In this document: piece by piece, positions 7,215 through 14,666 of the stretch
Position numbering within the stretch: the first letter of the stretch is position 1
Layout of the letters: each line of letters starts with the position of its first letter
Assembly: GCA_023144715.1 (NCBI GenBank)
Contig: JAGLFC010000009.1
Coordinates: forward strand, 1 to 16,013
DNA from: Gammaproteobacteria bacterium
Lineage (GTDB): Bacteria; Pseudomonadota; Gammaproteobacteria; GRL18
Direction: 5' to 3'
DNA length: 16,013 nucleotides
Notes under the pieces: generated by a model
The model's database searches: none
The model's input: only the letters and a program-made list of their open reading frames with translations
What the model was told of the DNA's origin: nothing
Made by a program: the position numbers and the translations under genes

Positions 7215-8047
7215 TGATTAGCAATGCCATGTCAGTTGATGTTGAAGACTATTTTCAGGTTTCGGCATTTGAAAAAAATATTAAACGTACTCAATGGGAC
7301 TCTTTGCCTCATCGAGTCGCAAAAAATACACATACTATTTTAGATTTATTTGCTCAACATAACACCCAAGCGACATTTTTTGTATTAGGCTGGGTCGCAG
7401 AACGTTATCCAGAATTAGTGACACGCATTGTTTCAGAAGGACATGAATTGGCCAGTCATGGCTATGGGCATCAACGAGCCACACAACAAAGTCAAATAGA
7501 ATTTAAAGACGATATTACCAAAGCCAAACAAATTTTAGAAGACTTGGGTGGTGTTGCGATTAAAGGTTATAGAGCACCGAGTTATTCAATTAATAAGAGT
7601 AATCTTTGGGTGCATGATGCACTATTAGAATCAGGACATCGTTATAGTTCTAGTGTATATCCTGTTAAACATGATTTATATGGTATTCCTGATGCACCGC
7701 GTTTTGCCTATCAATGTGAAAATGGTTTACTTGAAATTCCTATAACAACGTCTACTTTTATGGGAAAAAACTTGCCTGGTGGGGGTGGGGGTTTTTTTCG
7801 TCTTTATCCTTATGCTTTGTCTCGTTGGCTTATTCAACGTGTTAATGAGCAAGATAAACAAGCCACTATTTTTTATTTTCATCCATGGGAAATTGACCCT
7901 GATCAGCCAAGACAAAAGAATGTAAGTTTTAAATCACGCTTTAGACATTATTTAAATTTAAACAAAACAGAAAAAAGGTTGAATCATTTGCTGACGGATT
8001 TTAATTGGCAACGAATGGATAGACTTTTTTTAAAGGATCTCGATTGA
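7214..8047 (+). CDS. XrtA-system polysaccharide deacetylase (NodB fold, DUF3473)
   Basis: This 277-residue enzyme probably removes N-acetyl groups from the EPS. The N-terminus carries the family signature SVDVEDYFQV (residues 7-16); Asp9, Glu11 and Asp12 fall in the metal/catalytic region. The zinc-type motif SHGYGH lies at 81-86 with His82 and His86. GYRAPSYS is at 118-125. The C-terminal DUF3473 signature FHPWEIDPD is at 222-230, with His223 likely catalytic. The run LPGGGGGFFRLYPY (187-200) is coded by a G5-T-G5-T7 tract (7781-7798), a striking base pattern in this AT-rich DNA but one that encodes a conserved family glycine stretch. There is no signal peptide, so the substrate is probably reached on the cytoplasmic side, before export. 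The ATG overlaps the wecB stop, with GGAG at 7198-7201 upstream. The stop overlaps the TTG start of the FemAB gene. Confidence 0.92.
   Translation: MISNAMSVDVEDYFQVSAFEKNIKRTQWDSLPHRVAKNTHTILDLFAQHNTQATFFVLGWVAERYPELVTRIVSEGHELASHGYGHQRATQQSQIEFKDDITKAKQILEDLGGVAIKGYRAPSYSINKSNLWVHDALLESGHRYSSSVYPVKHDLYGIPDAPRFAYQCENGLLEIPITTSTFMGKNLPGGGGGFFRLYPYALSRWLIQRVNEQDKQATIFYFHPWEIDPDQPRQKNVSFKSRFRHYLNLNKTEKRLNHLLTDFNWQRMDRLFLKDLD
8032..8037 (+). promoter_or_regulatory. Ribosome binding site deciding the TTG start at 8044
   Basis: AAAGGA ends 6 nt before TTG 8044. This spacing supports the non-ATG start that overlaps the deacetylase stop as TTGA. Confidence 0.65.
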
Positions 8048-9078
8048 GTAATACAATAACAATAAAACAGGCACAAAACAGTGATGAATCTCTATGGGAT
8101 GATTATGTTAACCAACATCCTGATGCCACTTTTTTTCATTTATTTGGTTGGAAAAAAGCACTTGAAATGACGGTTAAGCATAAAAATTATTATTTGTATG
8201 CACTTAATGGTGAAACTATCGTCGGCGTGTTACCGCTAGGGCATATTAAAAGCTTATTATTTGGTAATACCTTGGTGTCTACCCCTTTTGCTGTGTATGG
8301 AGGTATTTTAGCTGATAATGATGAAGTAAAAAGTTTATTGAGACAGGCTGCCTGTGATTTGGCTGAAAAATTAAAAGTAGATCATCTGGAATTAAGAAAT
8401 CTTAAACGAGAAAATCCTGATTGGCCGACGAAAGAACTTTATGTTTATTTCAAAAAAGAACTTGCAGACAATGATGATGATAATCTTAAAGCCATTCCAA
8501 GAAAACAACGTGCCATGGTACGTAAGGGTATTAAAGCCGATCTGAGTGTTGAGGTTAATCAAAATATTGAACCTTTTTTTCAAGCGTATTCTGAAAGCGT
8601 GAGAAACTTAGGAACACCTGTATTTCCTAAAAAATTATTTCAATCATTACTGACTGTTTTTTCAGATAAATTGGATATTCTGACCATTACTAAAGAGGAT
8701 ACTTTAGTGGCGAGTGTGATGAATTTTTACTTTAGAGATACTGTATTGCCTTATTATGGTGGTGGTACTTCATCTGCTCGTTTTTTAAAAGGCAATGATT
8801 TTATGTATTGGTCTTTGATGCAACATGCGGCAAAAAAAGAAATTAAATACTTTGACTATGGTCGAAGCAAAGAAGGTACAGGATCGTATAGTTTTAAAAA
8901 GAATTGGGGGTTTGAGCCACAGCCACTTTATTATGAATATTACTTAGTAACAGCGAAAGAAATTTCAGAAATTAATCCTCTTAATCCAAAATATCAAATA
9001 TTTATCAAATTATGGCGAAAATTACCGCTTAAATTAAGCCAAATTTTAGGCCCTATTTTTTCTAGAGATCTTGGATGA
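8044..9078 (+). CDS. FemAB-like PEP-CTERM/XrtA-associated acyl/aminoacyl transferase
   Basis: This 344-residue protein is of the FemAB-related, GNAT-fold group found in exosortase A loci. FemA/B enzymes transfer amino acids from tRNA to cell-wall precursors, and the relatives in EPS clusters are assumed to modify the polysaccharide or its carrier. Family-like segments include HPDATFFHLFGWKKALE (25-41), IPRKQRAMVRKGI near 155-170, YSESVRNLGTPVFPKKLF near 180-200 and, towards the C-terminus, FDYGRSKEGTGSYSFKKNWG. Nothing suggests truncation. The start is TTG 8044, supported by AAAGGA 6 nt upstream and a 4-nt overlap with the deacetylase. The stop overlaps the next ATG as ATGA. The donor and acceptor substrates cannot be told from sequence. 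The protein is probably cytoplasmic, as no signal peptide or membrane helix is visible. Confidence 0.9.
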   Translation: MSNTITIKQAQNSDESLWDDYVNQHPDATFFHLFGWKKALEMTVKHKNYYLYALNGETIVGVLPLGHIKSLLFGNTLVSTPFAVYGGILADNDEVKSLLRQAACDLAEKLKVDHLELRNLKRENPDWPTKELYVYFKKELADNDDDNLKAIPRKQRAMVRKGIKADLSVEVNQNIEPFFQAYSESVRNLGTPVFPKKLFQSLLTVFSDKLDILTITKEDTLVASVMNFYFRDTVLPYYGGGTSSARFLKGNDFMYWSLMQHAAKKEIKYFDYGRSKEGTGSYSFKKNWGFEPQPLYYEYYLVTAKEISEINPLNPKYQIFIKLWRKLPLKLSQILGPIFSRDLG

Positions 9079-10280
9079 AAAATAAAGAACCCTTACTTTT
9101 TCTTGTTCATAGAATACCTTATCCACCCAATAAGGGTGATAAGATACGTTCTTATAATTTACTTAAATTTTTATCTCAATATTATGATATTTATTTAGGT
9201 GCATTTATTGATGATCCTGATGATCAGCACTATAAAAGTAATGTAGAAGCTTTTTGCAAAGGTGTTTATTTAGAATCTTTTACACCTTTAATGGCAAAAA
9301 TTAAAAGTTTATCAGGTTTAATCCGTAAAGAAGCCTTATCAATTCCTTATTATAGCTCAACAAATATGCAAAAATGGGTTGATATAACGATTGAAAAAAA
9401 TACAATTAAACAGTGTTTAGCTTTTTCATCACCGATGGCTCAATTTTTACAAAACACTTCTCATAATACCTTAAATATTATGGATTTTGTAGATATTGAT
9501 TCTGATAAATGGCAACAGTATTGTAACACTCATAAAGGCATAATGAATTGGGTTTACACACGTGAAGCACGCTATCTTTTTGAATATGAAAAGCAGGTGG
9601 CAAAAGAATTTTCTGCCTCTGTTTTTGTATCACAGCAAGAAGCTCAACTGTTTCAAAAAATGGTACCAGAAGTTGCCGAAAAAATTCATGGTATATCCAA
9701 TGGTGTGGATATTGATTATTTTAAAGCTGATTTTGTCAGTGATTCACCTTATCATGCAGACAAAAAAGTCTTAGTATTTACAGGAGCTATGGATTATTGG
9801 GCAAATTGTGATGCTGTTATTTGGTTTGCTGAAGACATTTTTCCAAAATTACACAAAGAAAATCCTAATTTTGAATTTTATATTGTCGGCTCAAAACCAA
9901 CTGAACAAGTGATTGCTCTTAAATCTATTCCCGGTGTTTATGTCACAGGACGAGTAGAAGATATTCGTCCTTATATTAAACATGCTTTTGTGTGTGTTGC
10001 ACCTCTTAGAATTGCTAGGGGTATTCAAAATAAGGTGCTTGAAGCAATGGCGATGGGTAAGGCTGTTATTGCAACACAAAATGCCATTGAGGGTATTGAA
10101 TTACCCAATATATTAAAAGATCAGGTATGCCATTCTGTTGATGATCAAATTGAAATGATTAGACACTTAATGGATAATGAATCTCGTCAAGCAATTGAAA
10201 TATGTTCCAGTCAATGGATTATAGAACATTATAGTTGGTCAAATACCTTAAAACCTTTGATCACATTGATAAAAGGATAA
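9075..10280 (+). CDS. PEP-CTERM/XrtA-system glycosyltransferase (GT-B, GT4-like)
   Basis: This 401-residue sugar transferase resembles the exosortase A-associated 'stp1' group and probably adds a residue to the lipid-linked EPS repeat in the cytoplasm. The N-terminal domain begins with LVHRIPYPPNKGDKIRSYNL (residues 10-29), where Gly21/Asp22 form the typical acceptor-side loop. The linker motif GISNGVDIDYF (206-216) opens the C-terminal Rossmann domain. It continues with FTGAMDYWANCDAVIWF (235-251), TGRVEDIRPYI (291-301) and the donor-binding block ARGIQNKVLEAMAMGKAVIA (314-333). The length is normal. The ATG overlaps the FemAB stop by 4 nt, with AGAGA at 9064-9068 upstream. It is the only glycosyltransferase visible, so donor specificity cannot be guessed from neighbours. 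The related stp2 gene, often adjacent in such loci, is absent here. Confidence 0.92.
   Translation: MKNKEPLLFLVHRIPYPPNKGDKIRSYNLLKFLSQYYDIYLGAFIDDPDDQHYKSNVEAFCKGVYLESFTPLMAKIKSLSGLIRKEALSIPYYSSTNMQKWVDITIEKNTIKQCLAFSSPMAQFLQNTSHNTLNIMDFVDIDSDKWQQYCNTHKGIMNWVYTREARYLFEYEKQVAKEFSASVFVSQQEAQLFQKMVPEVAEKIHGISNGVDIDYFKADFVSDSPYHADKKVLVFTGAMDYWANCDAVIWFAEDIFPKLHKENPNFEFYIVGSKPTEQVIALKSIPGVYVTGRVEDIRPYIKHAFVCVAPLRIARGIQNKVLEAMAMGKAVIATQNAIEGIELPNILKDQVCHSVDDQIEMIRHLMDNESRQAIEICSSQWIIEHYSWSNTLKPLITLIKG
10272..10277 (+). promoter_or_regulatory. Ribosome binding site deciding the exosortase start
   Basis: AAAGGA, inside the end of the glycosyltransferase gene, lies 11 nt before ATG 10289. It favours that start over the in-frame TTG at 10235, which would overlap the glycosyltransferase by 46 nt and add a charged extension. 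Confidence 0.6.
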
Positions 10281-10288
10281 CTCCACTC

Positions 10289-11737
10289 ATGAAAGCTTTA
10301 TATACACTGATTATAGCCCTTATTGCATGGTTTTTACTCTATTATAGTACGCTGTGGTCAATGGCTGAAATATGGTGGCGTTCTGATACTTTTGCACATG
10401 GGATGTTGATCTTTCCTATTTCTTTGTATTTAATCTGGCTAAAAAAAGATGATTTTTTTCAGATTTCAAAAAAGCCGAGTGTATTTTTTTTATTATGCCT
10501 ATTAGCTCTAGTGTTTATTTGGGGTTTGGCAAAATCCGTTGATGTTCAAGTGGTACAGCAATTTGCTGTAATATTAATGCTACCCTTAATCGTAGGTGCA
10601 TTATTTGGCTTTAAAATGCTCAAACACTATATTTTCCCTCTAGGCTATTTATTATTTGCAGTGCCTTTTGGTGAATTTTTAATCCCAAAATTACAAGAAT
10701 ATACGGCCATAATGACTGTGTTTGGTCTGGAAGTCAGTGGTGTACCTGTTTATTCAGAAGGCATGTTTATTTCTATTCCAGAAGGTGATTTTGAAGTCGC
10801 TGTGGCATGTAGTGGTGTCCGTTACCTTATCGCTTCTCTTGCCTTAGGTACACTTTATGCCTATTTGACGTATACAAAATTTTATAAACAAGTGATTTTT
10901 GTCATTGCCTCTATTATTGTGCCCATTATCGCCAATGGTATTAGAGCTTATGGTATTGTTATGATTGCACATCTTAGTGATATGAAATATGCCACAGGGG
11001 CGGATCATCTCGTTTATGGTTGGTTTTTCTTTGGTATTGTTATTTTTATATTATTTTTTATTGGTAGTTTTTGGCAGGATAAACCGCTTGAAGCTCTTTC
11101 AGATACTCCAGCTGATCATTCACTGAATGATAGCCAGTATTCATTTAAATTTGCTTTACCCATTATGAGCTTATTTTTAGGTCCTATGATGGTATCTTGG
11201 ATGGCGTATGAACCTATAATTAATAATACAGTAATGAAAGCACCTACTGTATCAGCACCTTGGCAAGATAATCATCAAAAACCAGCTCTATGGCAACCCT
11301 TATTTATTAATGCTGATAGTGAAGTGAGTACTATTTATAGTGAGGAAGAGGGCGATACAAAAGTATATTATTATTCGTCTAATTATCAATATGAAAAGGA
11401 AGATAAAGAACTTATTAGTTCAGTGAATCAAGTTTTTTCTACTGAGCGATGGATATTAGTATCCAAACAAGTGATTAAGATTCAAAATACTCAAATAGAT
11501 GAATGGGTGGTACGCAATAATGTATCAAAACTAATAATATGGAGTTGGTATGAAGTATTTGGCTTAAAGCTCATTCATCCAATTACCATAAAAATTGCTC
11601 AGGCATTGGGTAAATTATCAGGCATGAGCAGAGGTGGACAATTTAAAGCCATTGCCTTACCTTTTCATGAAGATACAAATTTAGCAAAAAAACAACTTGA
11701 GGCTTTTTTAATAGCCAATAAAAATATTATTAATTAA
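10289..11737 (+). CDS. xrtA: Exosortase A (XrtA/EpsH) with fused EpsI domain
   Basis: This 482-residue inner-membrane transpeptidase-like enzyme recognises and cleaves PEP-CTERM sorting signals, linking exported proteins to the EPS system. The N-terminal ~270 residues are multi-membrane-spanning. They carry the conserved catalytic set: Cys174 in VACSGVRYL with Arg178, Arg219 in NGIRAYG and His240 in GADHLVYGW. The motif WGLAKSVDVQVVQQFA lies upstream. Residues from about 300 on form a soluble periplasmic EpsI/DUF3485 domain (SAPWQDNHQKPALWQPLF, then VYYYSSNYQ and WYEVFG), a fusion typical of XrtA. ATG 10289 is preferred to TTG 10235 because AAAGGA precedes it and the protein then starts with a clean membrane segment (MKALYTLIIALIAWFLL). 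It starts 8 nt after the glycosyltransferase stop. No protein in the window ends with a PEP motif, helix and basic tail, so its substrates lie elsewhere. Confidence 0.95.
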   Translation: MKALYTLIIALIAWFLLYYSTLWSMAEIWWRSDTFAHGMLIFPISLYLIWLKKDDFFQISKKPSVFFLLCLLALVFIWGLAKSVDVQVVQQFAVILMLPLIVGALFGFKMLKHYIFPLGYLLFAVPFGEFLIPKLQEYTAIMTVFGLEVSGVPVYSEGMFISIPEGDFEVAVACSGVRYLIASLALGTLYAYLTYTKFYKQVIFVIASIIVPIIANGIRAYGIVMIAHLSDMKYATGADHLVYGWFFFGIVIFILFFIGSFWQDKPLEALSDTPADHSLNDSQYSFKFALPIMSLFLGPMMVSWMAYEPIINNTVMKAPTVSAPWQDNHQKPALWQPLFINADSEVSTIYSEEEGDTKVYYYSSNYQYEKEDKELISSVNQVFSTERWILVSKQVIKIQNTQIDEWVVRNNVSKLIIWSWYEVFGLKLIHPITIKIAQALGKLSGMSRGGQFKAIALPFHEDTNLAKKQLEAFLIANKNIIN

Positions 11738-11756
11738 CCAATAGTGAAATTTAATT

Positions 11757-13658
11757 ATGTGTGGCATTGCAGGAATATTTGATTTATCAGCCAAGCGCGA
11801 TATTGTACCAACAGTGTTAGACGCTATGAACCAAGTTCAATTTCATCGTGGTCCTGACGAAGGAGGACGATGGATAGATTCAGGCGTGGGATTGGCACAT
11901 AGACGCTTATCTATTATTGATCTCTCAACAGGTCAACAACCTCTTTTTAATCATGATCGCTCCGTGTGTATTGTCTTTAATGGCGAAATTTATAATTTTA
12001 AAGAACTGACTCAACAATTAAAAGCCAAAGGTTATCGCTTTCAAACGCATTCCGATACCGAAACTATTGTACATGCTTGGGAAGAATGGGGTGAACGTTG
12101 TGTGGATCATTTAAGAGGCATGTTTGCCTTTGCAATTTATGATAAAAAAGCCGATCAATTATTTTTAGCCAGAGATCGTCTAGGAATAAAGCCACTTTTT
12201 TATGCACTGACAGATGATGGTTATCTTCTTTTTGGTTCAGAACTTAAAGTGTTATTAGAACATCCTTCCTTTAAAAAAAATATGGATATTACCGGTATCG
12301 AAGATTATTGTGCTTTAGGTTATATACCAGAACCTAAAACCATTTATAAAAATGTTCATAAATTACCTTCAGGTTATCGCTTATTATTAAAGCGAGGACA
12401 AAAACAATTATCACCTATACAATATTGGGAAATTCCTTTTACAGAAAATAGCTCTATTACCGAATCACAAGCATCAGAAGAGTTAGTTGAACGCCTTAAA
12501 GAAGCTGTTGATATTCGTATGATTGCTGAGGTTCCCTTGGGTGCTTTTTTATCAGGTGGTGTTGATTCAAGTGGTGTTGTTGCCATGATGTCACAATTAC
12601 AAGACGATCCTGTGAATACCTGTTCAATTTCATTTGATGATAAACAATTTAATGAATCTGAATATGCAGAAATGGTTTCACAACAATATCATACCAATCA
12701 TCATGTAGAAACGGTTGAAACAGATGATTTTGAATTATTGGATAAATTGGCATTATTATATGATGAACCTTATGCTGATAGTTCGGCAATACCGACTTAT
12801 AGAGTCTGTCAATTGGCACGAAAGCATGTCACCGTGGCATTATCGGGTGATGGTGGTGATGAGCCATTATCAGGTTATCGACGACACATCTGGCACATGA
12901 ATGAAGAAAAAGTACGCTCAATATTGCCCTATAATATTCGTAAGCCTGTTTTTGGTCTATTAGGTGAGCTTTATCCTAAAGCTGATTGGGCGCCTAAAAT
13001 GTTTCGTGCTAAAACCACTTTTCAAGCCTTAGCACGAAGTTCTGTTGAAGCTTATTTTAATACCGTTGCCATTATTCCTGATGATCAGCGTGATAAGCTC
13101 TTTAGTCCAGAAATGAAGCAAAAATTAGCAGGTTATCAAGCGGTTGAGACTTTTAAACGTTATGCTAATAATGCACCTGGTATGGCTTCTGAAGATCCTT
13201 TGGCATTGATTGAATACTTAGATATGAAAACCTATCTAGTGGATGATATTTTAACTAAAGTGGATCGTGCGAGTATGGCACACTCCTTAGAAGTCAGGGT
13301 ACCCATGCTGGATCATAAATATATTGAATGGATTTCAAGCTTGCCTGCACATTTAAAAATTAAAGGTCAAACAGGTAAACATATTCTCAAAAAATCACTG
13401 GAACCTTATTTGCCTAATGATGTGCTGTACCGTAAAAAAATGGGGTTTTCTGTGCCATTGGCAAACTGGTTTAGAGGGCCTTTAAAAGACAGAGTACAAG
13501 ATTCTTTATTAGGAGAGCAATTTTTGGATAATGGCTTATTTAATGCTGATTATTTAAAGCAGTTGGTCGAACAGCATCAATCAGGTGTGCGTGATAATAG
13601 TGCCAGTATCTGGACTTTGATGATGCTAGAATCATTCCAAAGACAGATTTTGAATTAA
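11757..13658 (+). CDS. XrtA-associated amidotransferase (asparagine-synthase-like)
   Basis: This 633-residue class II glutamine amidotransferase plus Asn-synthase domain belongs to the exosortase A 'amidotransferase 1' group, assumed to amidate a sugar acid or other carboxylate of the EPS rather than make asparagine. Cys2 (MCGIAGIFD) is the glutaminase nucleophile. Other N-terminal motifs are RGPDEGG (31-37), RRLSIIDLS (49-57), NGEIYN (75-80) and ARDRLGIKPL (138-147). The ATP pyrophosphatase loop is LSGGVDSSG at 265-273. The later motif SGDGGDEPLSGYRRH (363-377) departs from the usual DELF-G-GY form. The C-terminal part includes LVDDILTKVDRASMAHSLEV and RVPMLDHKY. The start at ATG 11757 is fixed by the need for Cys2. 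AGTGAA (11743-11748) is a weak site upstream, and the gap from exosortase is 19 nt. The acceptor is not known. Confidence 0.92.
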   Translation: MCGIAGIFDLSAKRDIVPTVLDAMNQVQFHRGPDEGGRWIDSGVGLAHRRLSIIDLSTGQQPLFNHDRSVCIVFNGEIYNFKELTQQLKAKGYRFQTHSDTETIVHAWEEWGERCVDHLRGMFAFAIYDKKADQLFLARDRLGIKPLFYALTDDGYLLFGSELKVLLEHPSFKKNMDITGIEDYCALGYIPEPKTIYKNVHKLPSGYRLLLKRGQKQLSPIQYWEIPFTENSSITESQASEELVERLKEAVDIRMIAEVPLGAFLSGGVDSSGVVAMMSQLQDDPVNTCSISFDDKQFNESEYAEMVSQQYHTNHHVETVETDDFELLDKLALLYDEPYADSSAIPTYRVCQLARKHVTVALSGDGGDEPLSGYRRHIWHMNEEKVRSILPYNIRKPVFGLLGELYPKADWAPKMFRAKTTFQALARSSVEAYFNTVAIIPDDQRDKLFSPEMKQKLAGYQAVETFKRYANNAPGMASEDPLALIEYLDMKTYLVDDILTKVDRASMAHSLEVRVPMLDHKYIEWISSLPAHLKIKGQTGKHILKKSLEPYLPNDVLYRKKMGFSVPLANWFRGPLKDRVQDSLLGEQFLDNGLFNADYLKQLVEQHQSGVRDNSASIWTLMMLESFQRQILN

Positions 13659-13665
13659 GTTTTTT

Positions 13666-13884
13666 ATGAATATTTTTCAAATAATGATTCTATTACTGCT
13701 GAGTATGCTTTTAATAAGTTGTGATTCAGACTCAAAAACACCAGAGGATACCTCGATACAAGTAAAATATCCTGTTCCTATTATTTCTGAGTATCAGATC
13801 AATGCTCTAAATAAAGCAAAAGGTGTAGAAGATGTTATTCTTAAAGCAAAAGAAAAAAGAGATGATGCCTTGATGGATAATTAG
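13666..13884 (+). CDS. Small predicted lipoprotein of unknown function
   Basis: This 72-residue protein has a lipoprotein signal peptide: a short N-terminus, a hydrophobic run (residues 6-17) and the lipobox L-I-S-C with Cys19. Asp20 at +2 is the inner-membrane retention signal in the E. coli Lol rule, so I infer anchoring on the periplasmic face of the inner membrane. The mature ~53 residues are charged and carry a possible helix (ISEYQINALNKAKG, then VILKAKEKRDDAL). I do not recognise a family. It starts 7 nt after the amidotransferase stop and is followed 1 nt later by the DUF218 gene, so it should be part of the same transcript. No good Shine-Dalgarno is seen, and translational coupling is likely. 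That it is real is supported by the lipobox, the tight packing and base use like its neighbours. Confidence 0.7.
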   Translation: MNIFQIMILLLLSMLLISCDSDSKTPEDTSIQVKYPVPIISEYQINALNKAKGVEDVILKAKEKRDDALMDN

Positions 13885-13885
13885 T

Positions 13886-14530
13886 GTGGCTAAAATTATT
13901 TTATTATTATTGCTACTTATTGGTATTTTCCATCAGTCTCTTTTGACTTTTATGGGGCAATGGACGATTAGAAATGATCCCTTGTTAAAATCTGATGTTG
14001 CCGTGGTATTAAATACAGGTGCTGAAATATATCCAAGATTAATGGCAGCAGCGGATCTTTATAATGATAAATATGTTGATAAGATTCTGATTAATGGCAA
14101 TCGAAAAAATGATGCTCTCAGAAAATTAGAAGCAATGGGGTATAAACCTGTTGTTCCTTGGTATGCCAATCGTGTTGAAATTTTACATCTTTTGGGGGTA
14201 CCGATACAAAATATTTTACTTGTTAATGGTGAAGATGCTTATGATACAATTTCTGAAGCAGAAATTGTTGGGCATTATTTATTGCAATATCAAGTAAAAA
14301 CTGTCATTGTAACGACAAGTAAATCTCACACCAAAAGAGCAGGCTATATTTGGGATAAGCAATTTAAACATTCAATGAGAATTATTATGCATCCAGCATC
14401 AGAAGATCCCTTTCAAGCGACTTCATGGTGGCATAAAGGTCGTCAAATTCGTTGGGTTATGGCTGAATATGGTGCATGGTTTTTTATCTTATGGAAAGAT
14501 ATTATTGGTATTACTGAAGATAAAAAATGA
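13886..14530 (+). CDS. DUF218 (YdcF/SanA/ElyC-like) membrane-anchored protein
   Basis: This 214-residue protein has one N-terminal membrane segment (about residues 4-21) and a DUF218 domain facing the periplasm. The segments SDVAVVLNTGAEIYPRLMAA (36-55), ILINGNR (67-73), ANRVEILHLLGVP (94-106), YDTISEAEIV (119-128) and VIVTTSKSHTKRAGYIW (140-156) follow the YdcF/SanA/ElyC order, including Thr121 and His148. The C-terminal WWHKGRQIRWVMAEYGAWF (181-199) is also typical. Relatives affect envelope integrity, vancomycin permeability or polysaccharide balance, but no reaction is firmly established. The start is GTG 13886 with GATGGAT (13872-13878) upstream; no better in-frame ATG precedes the membrane segment. 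It lies 1 nt after the small lipoprotein and closes the EPS gene train. A link to EPS is inferred only from this position. Confidence 0.85.
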   Translation: MAKIILLLLLLIGIFHQSLLTFMGQWTIRNDPLLKSDVAVVLNTGAEIYPRLMAAADLYNDKYVDKILINGNRKNDALRKLEAMGYKPVVPWYANRVEILHLLGVPIQNILLVNGEDAYDTISEAEIVGHYLLQYQVKTVIVTTSKSHTKRAGYIWDKQFKHSMRIIMHPASEDPFQATSWWHKGRQIRWVMAEYGAWFFILWKDIIGITEDKK

Positions 14531-14666
14531 CTGTTATCTGCCGTTCATAATTGATAAAAAATGGCGTAATATTATTCTGATTACTCAACAAGCCATTAAT
14601 TGATTTTAATTTTGCTAAATATAAGTGTAAACTGAAGCATAAATATTCATATAAAAAGAAATTAAA
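14531..14666 (+). promoter_or_regulatory. Gap upstream of pssA-leuA, probable promoter region
   Basis: This 136-nt AT-rich gap marks the change from EPS to housekeeping genes, so a promoter for pssA-leuA is expected. Possible elements are TTAATT (14596-14601) and TATAAG (14620-14625), 18 nt apart, a weak sigma-70-like pair. A TAAGTGTAAA sequence partly resembles the 12-nt motif seen upstream. No GC-rich hairpin with a T-run was found, so no terminator can be called for the EPS genes. Confidence 0.3.

Noticed and set aside
7781..7798. G5-T-G5-T7 tract in the deacetylase gene as a phase-variation site
   Set aside because: It encodes the glycine run and following FF that belong to this deacetylase family, and the runs are short and interrupted, so conservation explains it.
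10235..10288. TTG 10235 as exosortase start
   Set aside because: It overlaps the glycosyltransferase by 46 nt and adds a charged extension before the first membrane helix; ATG 10289 has a good ribosome site.
13666..13884. Small lipoprotein as a PEP-CTERM substrate
   Set aside because: Its C-terminus has no PEP motif, membrane helix or basic tail.
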